A stretch of 6,856 bases of DNA from Desulfobacteraceae bacterium (GTDB lineage: Bacteria; Desulfobacterota; DSM-4660; Desulfatiglandales; Desulfatiglandaceae), in contig DQZA01000203.1 of NCBI GenBank assembly GCA_011042035.1, positions 1-6,856 of the forward strand, written 5' to 3'. The notes under the pieces were generated by a model. It made no database searches. It was not told the origin of the DNA and was given only the letters and a program-made list of their open reading frames with translations. Below are positions 1-5,655 of this stretch, piece by piece. The position numbers were made by a program, and so were the translations under genes. The stretch's first letter is position 1. Every line of letters begins with the position of its first letter.

Positions 1-89
1 CTCCGCCCGCAAAGGGGGCAGCGGTTATAACGCCTAGTAGAAAATTTGGGTTGCCTTCTTGCCTTGATTATCAACGCCTTCCTTGCCAA
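1..89 (-). CDS. rpsN: 30S ribosomal protein S14, zinc-binding (type Z) form, 5' part only
   Basis: S14 binds 16S rRNA in the head of the small subunit, next to S3, S10 and S19. The minus strand from 89 reads M-A-R-K-A-L-I-I-K-A and then, after about 13 residues, CPLCGR, the first half of the CxxC...CxxC zinc ribbon of the short (about 61 aa) form. The window edge cuts the gene after 29 codons, so the second cysteine pair is not visible. The start is TTG at 89-87, with GGGAGGAAG (100-92) just upstream; no ATG lies in frame before it. It follows rplE by 15 nt, the usual spc order L5-S14. The start is read from the ribosome-binding site and the MARKAL family N-terminus. Identity is near certain. 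Confidence 0.93.
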   Translation of the reverse strand, partial: MARKALIIKARRQPKFSTRRYNRCPLCGR

Positions 90-104
90 AACTTCCTCCC
101 TACA

Positions 105-644
105 CTAGGATCGAAAAGGCATTCCCATAGCCTTTAGTAAATAAAATCCTTCCTTATCTGTTTTCGCAGTAGTGACAATGGACACATTAAGGCCTTTCAT
201 TTTGTCCACTTTTTCGTAGTCCACTTCCGGAAATATAATGTGTTCCTTTATTCCAATCGTGCAATTACCGCGCCCGTCAAATACCTTGGGGGGTATGCCT
301 CGAAAGTCCCTTACACGAGGTAACGCGATATTAAACAGCTTATCAAGAAAATCATACATGCGATCTTTTCTTAATGTTACCATGCACCCAATTGGCATGC
401 CTTGGCGAAGCTTAAACCCTGCAATTGACCGTTTAGCCTTGGTCACCACTGCCTTCTGTCCAGCGACCAACGTAAGCTCTTCAACCCCTGAATCAAGCAC
501 TTTTATATTCTGAATGGCCTCCCCAAGCCCCATGTTAAGCACTACCTTCTCCACCTTGGGCACTGCCATAATATTTTTGTAACCGAACTCTTGCATAAGT
601 GCCGGTACTACTTCATTGTAATATTTATCTTTCAGCCGAGACAA
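105..644 (-). CDS. rplE: 50S ribosomal protein L5
   Basis: L5 binds 5S rRNA, helps place it in the central protuberance, and contacts P-site tRNA and the 30S head through bridge B1b. Family landmarks numbered from the chosen start are LNMGLGEA (36-43), AGFKLRQGMPIGC (75-87), RVRDFRG (110-116), FDGRGN (122-127), IIFPEVDY (136-143) and the C-terminus MPFRS. I chose TTG at 644-642: AGGAGG (655-650) sits 5 nt upstream, the N-terminus becomes (M)SRLKDKYY as in relatives, and the length becomes 179 aa, the same as E. coli L5. An in-frame ATG at 674-672 would add ten residues (MKIRSNEEGP) that the family lacks, behind only a weak GGCGGA. The gene lies 42 nt after rplX with the TTG start (12 nt with the ATG) and 15 nt before rpsN. 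Confidence 0.95.
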   Translation of the reverse strand: MSRLKDKYYNEVVPALMQEFGYKNIMAVPKVEKVVLNMGLGEAIQNIKVLDSGVEELTLVAGQKAVVTKAKRSIAGFKLRQGMPIGCMVTLRKDRMYDFLDKLFNIALPRVRDFRGIPPKVFDGRGNCTIGIKEHIIFPEVDYEKVDKMKGLNVSIVTTAKTDKEGFYLLKAMGMPFRS

Positions 645-648
645 AGGA

Positions 649-656
649 CCCTCCTC
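649..656 (-). promoter_or_regulatory. Strong ribosome-binding site that decides the rplE start
   Basis: The minus strand reads GAGGAGGG here. The AGGAGG core ends 5 nt before TTG 644. It lies inside the ten extra codons of the longer ATG-674 reading, which argues that translation starts at the TTG. Seen in sequence; use of the site is inferred. Confidence 0.7.
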
Positions 657-686
657 GTTACTCCTTATCTTCATTCCGCCAGCGGC

Positions 687-1016
687 TTAGTCGTCCAGTG
701 ACTCGCCGCACTTCTTGCAAATCCTTACCTTTGTACCATCTTCTAGACGCCTATGCCCAATCCTCGTAGGTTCGGTGCATTTATTGCAGACAATCATCAC
801 GTTTGAAATCCGCAGGGGGGCTTCCTTTTCGATTATTCCGCCTTGAGCTGTTTGAGGCCCAGGGCGTGCGTGACGTTTCACCATATTGATCTTTTCAACC
901 AACACCCTGCCCTTTTCTGCGTCCACCTTCAAGACAGCGCCGATTTTTCCCTTTTCCTTTCCAGCTATTACAATAACCTTGTCGTTCTTTTTAATCCTGG
1001 GTCGTTTTTTCCCCAC
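687..1016 (-). CDS. rplX: 50S ribosomal protein L24 with C-terminal cysteine pairs
   Basis: L24 is an early assembly protein that binds near the 5' end of 23S rRNA and lies close to the tunnel exit. The N-terminal KOW fold is visible as KKNDKVIVIAGKEKGKIG (9-26), followed by the family segments EKINMVKRHARP (41-52) and GGIIEKEAPL (59-68). The C-terminal part has CNKC (77-80) and CKKC (100-103), a likely four-cysteine zinc ribbon. E. coli L24 lacks such a ribbon, but many other bacterial L24 proteins have it. Length is 109 aa, normal for this form. The start is GTG 1016-1014, behind a run of six G (1029-1024) and AGGA; no better in-frame start is seen. It follows rplN by 68 nt. Confidence 0.97.
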   Translation of the reverse strand: MGKKRPRIKKNDKVIVIAGKEKGKIGAVLKVDAEKGRVLVEKINMVKRHARPGPQTAQGGIIEKEAPLRISNVMIVCNKCTEPTRIGHRRLEDGTKVRICKKCGESLDD

Positions 1017-1084
1017 TTCCTATCCCCCCGAACGGTAAATCACCTTTTAACATAGCACCGGGCAAACATTGTGATCCCTGATTC

Positions 1085-1453
1085 TTACAAGACCTCCGGC
1101 GCCAGCGAAATAATCTTCATAAATTTCTTTGCCCTAAGCTCACGTGCAACAGGGCCAAAGATTCTAGTACCTATGGGCTCACGTTGTTGGTTTATCAACA
1201 CCGCTGAATTGTCATCAAATTTAATATATGAACCATCTGGTCGGCGTACCTCTTTGGCCGTCCTGACTATGACAGCACGAACCACATCACCTTTCTTCAC
1301 CTTTGAGTTGGGGAGAGCCTCTTTAACCGACACTACAACAATATCCCCTAATGTGGCATACCTTTTCCTCGTACCACCCAGCACCTTTATACAGGACAAT
1401 ACCTTTGCCCCGGAATTATCAGCTACCTTTAATCTGGTTTCAGTTTGTATCAT
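1085..1453 (-). CDS. rplN: 50S ribosomal protein L14
   Basis: L14 is a beta-barrel protein at the subunit interface. It contacts 16S rRNA in an intersubunit bridge and is the docking site for the silencing factor RsfS. The 122 aa are the standard length, with family segments MIQTETRLKVADNSGAK (1-17), RAVIVRT (59-65), the FDDN-AVLIN stretch (79-88), GTRIFGPVARELR (95-107) and the end ISLAPEVL. ATG 1453-1451 begins the canonical MIQ N-terminus; upstream are GTGGAG and AGGA. In many genomes this is the first spc gene. Here it follows rpsQ by 66 nt with no promoter I can support, so it is probably read from the same transcript. An inverted repeat in that spacer overlaps its ribosome-binding region. 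Confidence 0.98.
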   Translation of the reverse strand: MIQTETRLKVADNSGAKVLSCIKVLGGTRKRYATLGDIVVVSVKEALPNSKVKKGDVVRAVIVRTAKEVRRPDGSYIKFDDNSAVLINQQREPIGTRIFGPVARELRAKKFMKIISLAPEVL

Positions 1454-1459
1454 TTCCTA

Positions 1460-1500
1460 AGCTCCACTGAATCACTCATGACGGTTCGCGATTCATAGCT
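1460..1500 (-). repeat. Interrupted inverted repeat in the rpsQ-rplN spacer
   Basis: On the mRNA strand AGCT-A-TGAATC (1500-1490) can pair with GATTCA-GTGG-AGCT (1473-1460), across a 16-nt loop (1489-1474). That gives six plus four base pairs with a one-by-four internal loop. The 3' arm includes the GTGGAG sequence just before the rplN start, so a folded stem would partly hide the ribosome-binding site. The pairing is read directly; any regulatory role is inference, and arms this short could be chance. Confidence 0.35.
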
Positions 1501-1519
1501 ACTTATCAGGCTCATCTTT

Positions 1520-1786
1520 CTATTCCTCTATGTTGGCCTTCTCAACAATCTCTAGCACTTGCCATCTCTTTCTCTTGCTAATGGGCCTGCTTTCTATAAT
1601 TCTAACCCTATCCCCTATAGAACAAAGATTCTTGGGGTCATGGGCCATGTACTTGGACCTCTTTCGAATATATTTCTTGTAAGTGGGGTGCTTTGTCAGT
1701 CGCTCCACCAAGACCACCACGGTCTTATCCATTTTATTACTTACCACATTGCCCACCAGTTTCTTTTTTATGCCCCGCTCTGTCAT
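1520..1786 (-). CDS. rpsQ: 30S ribosomal protein S17
   Basis: S17 is a primary 16S rRNA binder (OB fold) that nucleates assembly of the small-subunit 5' domain. The 88-aa protein shows the family pattern: KKLVGNVVSNKMDKTVVV (8-25), KHPTYKKYIRK (32-42), SKYMAHDP (44-51) and IGDRVRIIESRPISKRKRW (57-75), then a short acidic tail NIEE. ATG 1786-1784 has GAGAGG (1797-1792) 5 nt upstream, which fixes the start. It follows rpmC by 15 nt, typical of coupled translation, and is followed by the looser 66-nt spacer before rplN. Confidence 0.98.
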   Translation of the reverse strand: MTERGIKKKLVGNVVSNKMDKTVVVLVERLTKHPTYKKYIRKRSKYMAHDPKNLCSIGDRVRIIESRPISKRKRWQVLEIVEKANIEE

Positions 1787-1801
1787 ACAAACCTCTCAGA
1801 T

Positions 1802-2002
1802 CTATTTTCCCTCAGCTATCTCTCGCTCTCGAATAACCGTCTTCACCCTGGCCAGATCCCTTTTTGTCTTGGAAATCATCGCCGTGTTACCGAGCTGGCC
1901 CGTGGCTTTTTGGAATCTCAAGTTGAACAATTCCTGCTTAACAGACCTCTCCTTTTCCAATAATTCCTCCAAACTCAATTCTCGTAGCTCACTGGCCTTC
2001 AT
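1802..2002 (-). CDS. rpmC: 50S ribosomal protein L29
   Basis: L29 is a two-helix protein beside L23 at the polypeptide exit, part of the surface where trigger factor and SRP dock. The 66 aa are normal in length. The first helix region is MKASELRELSLEELLEK (1-17), then the signature stretch LFNLRFQKATGQL (25-37), then a basic second helix containing KTKRDLARVKT. ATG 2002-2000 lies only 4 nt past the rplP stop. Its ribosome-binding site AGGAGA is inside the last codons of rplP, so the two genes are probably translationally coupled. Confidence 0.97.
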   Translation of the reverse strand: MKASELRELSLEELLEKERSVKQELFNLRFQKATGQLGNTAMISKTKRDLARVKTVIREREIAEGK

Positions 2003-2006
2003 GTTT

Positions 2007-2417
2007 TTACTGTCTCCTAGCTACAAATCTAGTCGGAATTGGCAGCTTGTGCCCGGCCAATCTAAAGGCCTCAGCGGCAACGTCCTCTGCCACTCCTTCC
2101 ATTTCATATAGAATCCTTCCGGGCTTAACTACTGCCACCCATCCTTCTGGTGCCCCTTTGCCTTTACCCATCCTAGTTTCAGCAGGTTTCTTGGTTATGG
2201 GCTTATCTGGAAAAATCCTTATCCAGATTTTTCCTCCCCGCTTCACATGCCTTGTTATGGCTATTCGAGCCGCCTCTATTTGCTGTGCAGTTATGCGGCC
2301 GCACTCGAGCGCCTGGAGCCCATAGTCACCAAACTCAAGGCTACTACCGCGATATGCCTTTCCCTTTGTTCTGCCTTTTTGCTGCTTTCTGTATTTGACC
2401 TTCTTAGGACTAAGCAT
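2007..2417 (-). CDS. rplP: 50S ribosomal protein L16
   Basis: L16 sits near the A site and central protuberance and is needed late in 50S assembly for the peptidyl-transferase centre to mature. The 136-aa protein starts with the canonical MLSPKKVKYRKQQKGR and has the family motifs RITAQQIEAARIAITRHVKR (41-60), KIWIRIFPDKPIT (63-75), RMGKGKGAPEGWVA (82-95) and ARRQ near the end. Arg82 appears to align with E. coli Arg81, the target of the RoxA/YcfD hydroxylase; whether this organism has that enzyme cannot be seen here. ATG 2417-2415 follows the rpsC stop by 8 nt and uses AAAGGA at the end of rpsC as its ribosome-binding site. Confidence 0.98.
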   Translation of the reverse strand: MLSPKKVKYRKQQKGRTKGKAYRGSSLEFGDYGLQALECGRITAQQIEAARIAITRHVKRGGKIWIRIFPDKPITKKPAETRMGKGKGAPEGWVAVVKPGRILYEMEGVAEDVAAEAFRLAGHKLPIPTRFVARRQ

Positions 2418-2425
2418 AAAAAGAT

Positions 2426-3064
2426 CTATCCTTTCTTTTCTGGTAAAATTTCACCTTTAAAGATAATCACCTTCACTCCCACTACCCCATAGGTGGTAAA
2501 CGCCTCGGCAAATCCATAATCAATATCTGCCCTAAGGGTGTGAAGTGGAACCCGGCCTTCTCTATACCATTCTCTTCTCGCCATCTCAGCTCCACCCAGC
2601 CTGCCAGCGCAAGCTATCTTGATGCCCAGAGCACCAAACCTCAAAGCAGAACTAACAGCCTTTTTCATGGCCCTTCTAAAGGCTACGCGTCTTACCAATT
2701 GTAAGGCCACGTTCTCCGCGACTAACTGGGCGTCTACTTCGGGTTTCCTCACTTCCTGGATGTCAATAAAAATTTCTCGATTAATCCTTTTCTCTAGTTC
2801 CCTTTTGAGGCTTTCTATCTCAGCACCTTTCTTACCAATTACGATACCAGGCCTTGCGGTGTGGATTCGGATCCTGATCTTATTCGCTGCTCGCTCAATT
2901 TCTATCTTAGATACGCCCGCCTGATAGAGCCTTTTCTTGACAAACTTGCGTATATTAAAATCCTCTACAACAAACGTGCTGTATTCCTTTTTTGCAAACC
3001 ACCTAGAATCCCAGGTTCTGTTGATTCCTAATCTCAATCCAATAGGATTTACCTTCTGTCCCAA
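2426..3064 (-). CDS. rpsC: 30S ribosomal protein S3
   Basis: S3 lies at the mRNA entry channel of the 30S head, and in E. coli, with S4 and S5, supports mRNA unwinding. The 212-aa protein begins MGQKVNPIGLRLGI. It has a type II KH domain with GKKG at 77-80 inside HTARPGIVIGKKGAEIE, the basic FRRAMKKA patch (129-136) that aligns with the E. coli helicase-linked residues, and the C-terminal block SGRLGGAE-like (153-160), REWYREGRVPLHTLRADIDY (164-183). It lacks the longer tail of the 233-aa E. coli protein, as is common elsewhere. The start is TTG 3064-3062 behind GGAGGTG (3075-3069); no ATG or GTG in frame fits before an upstream stop. It follows rplV by an unusually long 123 nt. Confidence 0.97.
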   Translation of the reverse strand: MGQKVNPIGLRLGINRTWDSRWFAKKEYSTFVVEDFNIRKFVKKRLYQAGVSKIEIERAANKIRIRIHTARPGIVIGKKGAEIESLKRELEKRINREIFIDIQEVRKPEVDAQLVAENVALQLVRRVAFRRAMKKAVSSALRFGALGIKIACAGRLGGAEMARREWYREGRVPLHTLRADIDYGFAEAFTTYGVVGVKVIIFKGEILPEKKG

Positions 3065-3068
3065 TCCA

Positions 3069-3075
3069 CACCTCC
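3069..3075 (-). promoter_or_regulatory. Ribosome-binding site that fixes the TTG start of rpsC
   Basis: GGAGGTG on the minus strand lies 4 nt before TTG 3064. It supports the non-ATG start, which gives the canonical MGQKVNP N-terminus. Because the spacer to rplV is long, this site must work without close coupling to the preceding gene. Confidence 0.7.
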
Positions 3076-3087
3076 ATTCACATCAGG

Positions 3088-3093
3088 ATTATA
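3088..3093 (-). promoter_or_regulatory. Possible -10 element (TATAAT) upstream of rpsC
   Basis: A perfect TATAAT lies on the minus strand. A start about 7 nt downstream (near 3081) would leave a leader of about 17 nt that still contains the full rpsC ribosome-binding site. No good -35 box is seen: the hexamer 16 nt upstream is TTCAGT, three of six matches to TTGACA, and there is no extended TGn. A weak internal promoter for rpsC onward is possible; a chance match is equally plausible. Confidence 0.22.
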
Positions 3094-3166
3094 GGCCAAA
3101 GGCCCACAGACTGAAGTTAACGCGCGGATAGAATGCCTTATTTCTCCCCCAAAATCCCTTCAGTCT
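3094..3166 (-). repeat. Inverted repeats in the 123-nt rplV-rpsC spacer
   Basis: Two structures can be read on the mRNA strand. First, AGACTGAAG (3166-3158) and CTTCAGTCT (3116-3108) are perfect 9-bp complements across a 41-nt loop. Second, GGCC-TTT-GGCC (3104-3094) is a compact four-pair hairpin just after the second arm and directly before the TATAAT. No T-tract follows, so this is not a standard intrinsic terminator. The spacer holds no open frame of note. A regulatory RNA element or protein-binding site is possible but not shown. Confidence 0.45.
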
Positions 3167-3187
3167 TCAGCCTAGCCTGCTTATGAC

Positions 3188-3520
3188 CTATTTCTCATCC
3201 AGAATTACCGTCAAATGACTCGTTCTTTTCCTAATTCTCGTCGCCCTTCCCAGAGCCCTTGGTCTGAATCTCTTGAGAGTAGGGCCTTCATCAGCGTAGA
3301 TCCTCTTAATGTACAGATTGTCAACATCCACATTTGCATTCTGTTCCGCGTTGGCCACGGCCGACTGCACGACCTTCTTAATGATGCGTGCCGCCTTTTG
3401 AGGAGCAAAGGTAAGCATGTTCAGTGCTTCTTCTACCCTTTTACCCCTGATCTGGTCCATCACCAGACGCGCCTTCCGCGGTGATACTCTCACATATCTA
3501 GCTATAGCTCTCGTCTCCAT
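3188..3520 (-). CDS. rplV: 50S ribosomal protein L22
   Basis: L22 binds all 23S rRNA domains and sends an extended beta-hairpin into the exit tunnel, where changes can give macrolide resistance or alter nascent-chain stalling. The 110-aa protein starts METRAIARYVRVSPRKARLV (1-20), a standard N-terminus, followed by DQIRGKRVEEAL (22-33) and SAVANAEQN (53-61). The tunnel hairpin region is 80-95 (PTLKRFRPRALGRATR), and the family end KRTSHLTV is at 98-105. The hairpin shows no obvious deletion or insertion. ATG 3520-3518 is only 4 nt after the rpsS stop, so coupling is likely; purine-rich AAGGGAAAGAAG upstream may serve as ribosome-binding site. Confidence 0.98.
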   Translation of the reverse strand: METRAIARYVRVSPRKARLVMDQIRGKRVEEALNMLTFAPQKAARIIKKVVQSAVANAEQNANVDVDNLYIKRIYADEGPTLKRFRPRALGRATRIRKRTSHLTVILDEK

Positions 3521-3524
3521 GGTG

Positions 3525-3812
3525 CTACTTCTTTCCCTTTAACCTGGACTTCTTGTCTCCTGCATGACCATAAAAGGTCCGTGTCGGGGCAAATTCGCCC
3601 AGCTTATGGCCCACCATGTCCTCAGTAACAAAAACAGGGAGGAATTTACGCCCGTTGTGGACTGCAAAAGTAAGCCCCACAAATTCGGGAATGACAGTGG
3701 ACCTCCTAGACCAGGTCTTGATTATCTTTCTACTCTGGCTCTCCCTGGCTTTCCTAACCTTTTCCATCAAATGTTCATCTACAAACGGACCTTTTTTTAG
3801 TGACCTGGGCAA
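3525..3812 (-). CDS. rpsS: 30S ribosomal protein S19
   Basis: S19 binds 16S rRNA at the top of the 30S head, pairs with S13, and contacts the large subunit and A-site tRNA. The 95 aa show MPRSLKKGPFVDEHL (1-15), TWSRRSTV-PEF (33-44), HNGRKFLPVFVTEDMVGHKL (52-71) and GEFAPTRTFYGH (72-83). The start is TTG 3812-3810, giving the family MPRSLKKGPF, with AGGAGGGGG (3827-3819) 6 nt upstream. It follows rplB by 73 nt, looser than usual, and precedes rplV by 4 nt. Confidence 0.97.
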   Translation of the reverse strand: MPRSLKKGPFVDEHLMEKVRKARESQSRKIIKTWSRRSTVIPEFVGLTFAVHNGRKFLPVFVTEDMVGHKLGEFAPTRTFYGHAGDKKSRLKGKK

Positions 3813-3818
3813 GACTTA

Positions 3819-3827
3819 CCCCCTCCT
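3819..3827 (-). promoter_or_regulatory. Ribosome-binding site that fixes the TTG start of rpsS
   Basis: AGGAGGGGG on the minus strand, 6 nt before TTG 3812. It is one of the strongest sites in the window and supports translation from the non-ATG codon. Confidence 0.7.
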
Positions 3828-3832
3828 ACAAT

Positions 3833-3875
3833 AACTTCTGTATTTATCAATAAAGCGGCAAAGCACCTCGAAGTT
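3833..3875 (-). repeat. Short inverted repeat in the rplB-rpsS spacer
   Basis: On the mRNA strand AACTTC (3875-3870) is complementary to GAAGTT (3838-3833), with a 31-nt AT-rich loop that itself contains TTTA-TTGA-TAAA. The stem ends about 6 nt before the rpsS ribosome-binding site. Six-base arms in a 73-nt spacer are expected fairly often by chance, so this is a weak call. Confidence 0.25.
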
Positions 3876-3885
3876 TACCTTCCAG

Positions 3886-4707
3886 CTATTTCCTTCTCCT
3901 CACAATAAGCTTGTCGCTAGGTTTCCTTTTTCTTGTTTTATACCCCTTGGTAGGCACCCCCCAAGGTGTTACAGGGTGACGGCCACCCGAGGACTTTCCC
4001 TCACCACCACCGTGTGGGTGGTCAACAGGGTTCATCGCTACTCCTCTCACCTTCGGTCTACGCCCCAACCATCGGCTACGTCCGGCTTTGCCAATGGAAA
4101 TATTCTCGTGATCCAAATTACCTACCTGCCCGATGGTTGCCTTACATTCCAGCAACACCATCCTTACCTCACCAGAGGGCAGCTTAATTTGGGCATACTT
4201 TCCTTCCTTGGCCATTACCTGTGCATAACCACCTGCCCCCCTCGCAAGCTGACCACCGTGACCTGGATACAATTCAATGTTGTGAACATGGGTTCCTAAA
4301 GGTATTTCCCTTAGAGGCAGAGCATTCCCAGTCCTCACTTCCACACCGCTTCCCGCAATCACCGTATCTCCAACACTAAGGTTATGGGGCGCCAAGATAT
4401 AGCGTTTTTCTCCGTCAGCATAATGGAGCAGTGCTATGTGGGCAGAGCGATTGGGATCATATTCTATTGCCGCAACTTTGGCCGGAATACCGTCCTTGTC
4501 CCTCTTGAAATCAATTATTCGGTATTTTCGCTTCTGTCCGCCCCCGCGGTGTCTGACAGTGATTCGCCCAAAATTGTTACGCCCGCCGGTCTTTTTGAGA
4601 GTAACCAGCAGGGATTTTTCAGGTTCCTTGTCCGTCAGCTCTTCAAATGATAAATAAGTCTGAAACCTTCTTCCCGGTGATGTTGGTTTTACAGCCTTAA
4701 TTCCCAT
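3886..4707 (-). CDS. rplB: 50S ribosomal protein L2
   Basis: L2 is a primary 23S rRNA binder needed for subunit association, tRNA binding and peptidyl-transferase activity. The 273 aa are the exact common length. The OB-fold and SH3-like domains are marked by KKTGGRNNFGRITVRHRGGG (38-57), GTHVHNIELYPGHGGQLARG (138-157) and GQVGNLDH (193-200). The C-terminal signature AMNPVDHPHGGGEG (224-237) includes His230, which appears to match the E. coli His229 linked to peptidyl transfer, then HPVTPWGVPTKGYKTR (244-259) and the basic end. ATG 4707-4705 has GGAG (4717-4714) 6 nt upstream. The gene follows rplW by 19 nt. Confidence 0.99.
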   Translation of the reverse strand: MGIKAVKPTSPGRRFQTYLSFEELTDKEPEKSLLVTLKKTGGRNNFGRITVRHRGGGQKRKYRIIDFKRDKDGIPAKVAAIEYDPNRSAHIALLHYADGEKRYILAPHNLSVGDTVIAGSGVEVRTGNALPLREIPLGTHVHNIELYPGHGGQLARGAGGYAQVMAKEGKYAQIKLPSGEVRMVLLECKATIGQVGNLDHENISIGKAGRSRWLGRRPKVRGVAMNPVDHPHGGGEGKSSGGRHPVTPWGVPTKGYKTRKRKPSDKLIVRRRK

Positions 4708-4726
4708 GTCTTTCTCCGAAAATCAA

Positions 4727-5014
4727 TTATACTCCCTCGAAAAACTCGATGTTTTCACCCGGGGCCAATTTCACTATGGCCTTCTTCCAATCAGGTCTCT
4801 TGCCCATCTTCAGGCCCATCCGCCTTTTCTTACCCCTAACGTTTACGGTCCTGACTTCCAGAACCTTGGTCTTGAGCAAAGCCTCAACGGCCTTCTTGAT
4901 CTCAATCTTATTAGCCCTTTTATGGACCTTAAAGGTTACCTGGTTATGCGCCTCTTTTTGAACATTCGCCTTTTCCGTAATGTGAGGCTCTTTTATGACG
5001 CTATAGATATCCAC
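4727..5014 (-). CDS. rplW: 50S ribosomal protein L23
   Basis: L23 lies at the tunnel exit and is the main dock for trigger factor and signal recognition particle. Numbered from GTG 5014-5012 the protein has 95 aa and starts (M)DIYSVIKEPHITEK, the family N-terminus. ANKIEIKKAVEALLKTKVLE (34-53) and VNVRGKKRRMG (57-67) are typical; the latter is the extended loop reaching into the tunnel. The open frame runs 38 codons further upstream to 5128, but that part overlaps rplD and reads as shadow sequence (HKRLRYFEIRQ). The start lies 2 nt after the rplD stop. AGGAGGT (5033-5027) is 12 nt upstream, rather far, so ribosomes ending on rplD may help initiation. Confidence 0.96.
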   Translation of the reverse strand: MDIYSVIKEPHITEKANVQKEAHNQVTFKVHKRANKIEIKKAVEALLKTKVLEVRTVNVRGKKRRMGLKMGKRPDWKKAIVKLAPGENIEFFEGV

Positions 5015-5016
5015 GG

Positions 5017-5637
5017 TTAAGCCAAGACCTCCTCTATTTTCTTGAGAGCAGGTTGCTCTACAAAAAGATTGTCGTATTTCAAAATATCGTAGACGTTTAT
5101 GCCCTCCCGCCTCATAACCTTCACCCAAGGAACATTCCTAGATGATTTGTCGAGATTGATATCCAGTTCCTCGGTCACAATAAGGGCAGATCCTGTATTG
5201 AACCTTCTCATCGCCTGGACAAAGACCTTTGTCTTGATCTCGGGGAGACTGAAATCCTCTACGACAACCAGTCTCTCATTCTGTACCTTGTCCGTTAAGG
5301 CCATCCGTAGTGCGGCCTTTCTCACCTTCTTGGACACCTTTACCAAATACTGCCGCGGGGAAGGGCCAAATGTGACCCCACCGCCCCTTCTGGTGGGGGA
5401 TGCCACAGAACCAACCCTAGCCCTACCAGTACCTTTTTGTCTCCATAATTTTCTCCCAGAGGCCCTAACCTCGGAGCGAGTCTTAGTGGCCGCAGATCCC
5501 ACCCTCTTACTTGCCAATTGACTCACGACAACCTGATGCAACACATGTTTCTTTATCGGTACATTGAATATTTCTTCCTTCAGGTCTATCTCTCCGACCT
5601 TTTCCCTATTGAGGTTATATACGTCCACAGTTGTCAT
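5017..5637 (-). CDS. rplD: 50S ribosomal protein L4
   Basis: L4 binds domain I of 23S rRNA and sends a long loop to the narrowest part of the exit tunnel. In E. coli it also represses its own S10 operon at the levels of transcription and translation. The 206-aa protein has the core MTTVDVYNLNREKVGEI (1-17), HQVVVSQLASKRVGSAATKT (34-53), and the tunnel loop RSEVRASGRKLWRQKGTGRA (54-73) with GSVASPTRRGGGVTFGPSPR (76-95). ATG 5637-5635 has GAGGAA upstream and lies 18 nt past rplC. If L4 autoregulates here, its target is not the tuf-rpsJ junction, which is only 13 nt long. Confidence 0.98.
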   Translation of the reverse strand: MTTVDVYNLNREKVGEIDLKEEIFNVPIKKHVLHQVVVSQLASKRVGSAATKTRSEVRASGRKLWRQKGTGRARVGSVASPTRRGGGVTFGPSPRQYLVKVSKKVRKAALRMALTDKVQNERLVVVEDFSLPEIKTKVFVQAMRRFNTGSALIVTEELDINLDKSSRNVPWVKVMRREGINVYDILKYDNLFVEQPALKKIEEVLA

Positions 5638-5655
5638 TTCTTCCTCATTGTAGGC

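Noticed and set aside
1017..1084. Regulatory structure in the rplN-rplX spacer
   Set aside because: Only four- to five-base complementarities were found (for example ATCAC/GTGAT), no more than expected by chance.
1559..2111. Overlapping plus-strand open frames of 134 and 142 codons
   Set aside because: Both run antisense across rpsQ, rpmC and rplP. No ribosome-binding site or recognisable domain; shadow frames.
3094..3104. GGCC-TTT-GGCC hairpin as an intrinsic terminator
   Set aside because: Only four pairs and followed by TATAATCC rather than a T-run; it would also cut the operon before rpsC.
3211..3408. 65-codon minus-strand frame inside rplV
   Set aside because: Alternate reading frame of L22 with low-complexity basic sequence; the L22 frame is fully conserved.
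5015..5128. 38-codon upstream extension of rplW
   Set aside because: It overlaps rplD, is absent from L23 proteins, and the canonical N-terminus DIYSVIK begins right after GTG 5014.
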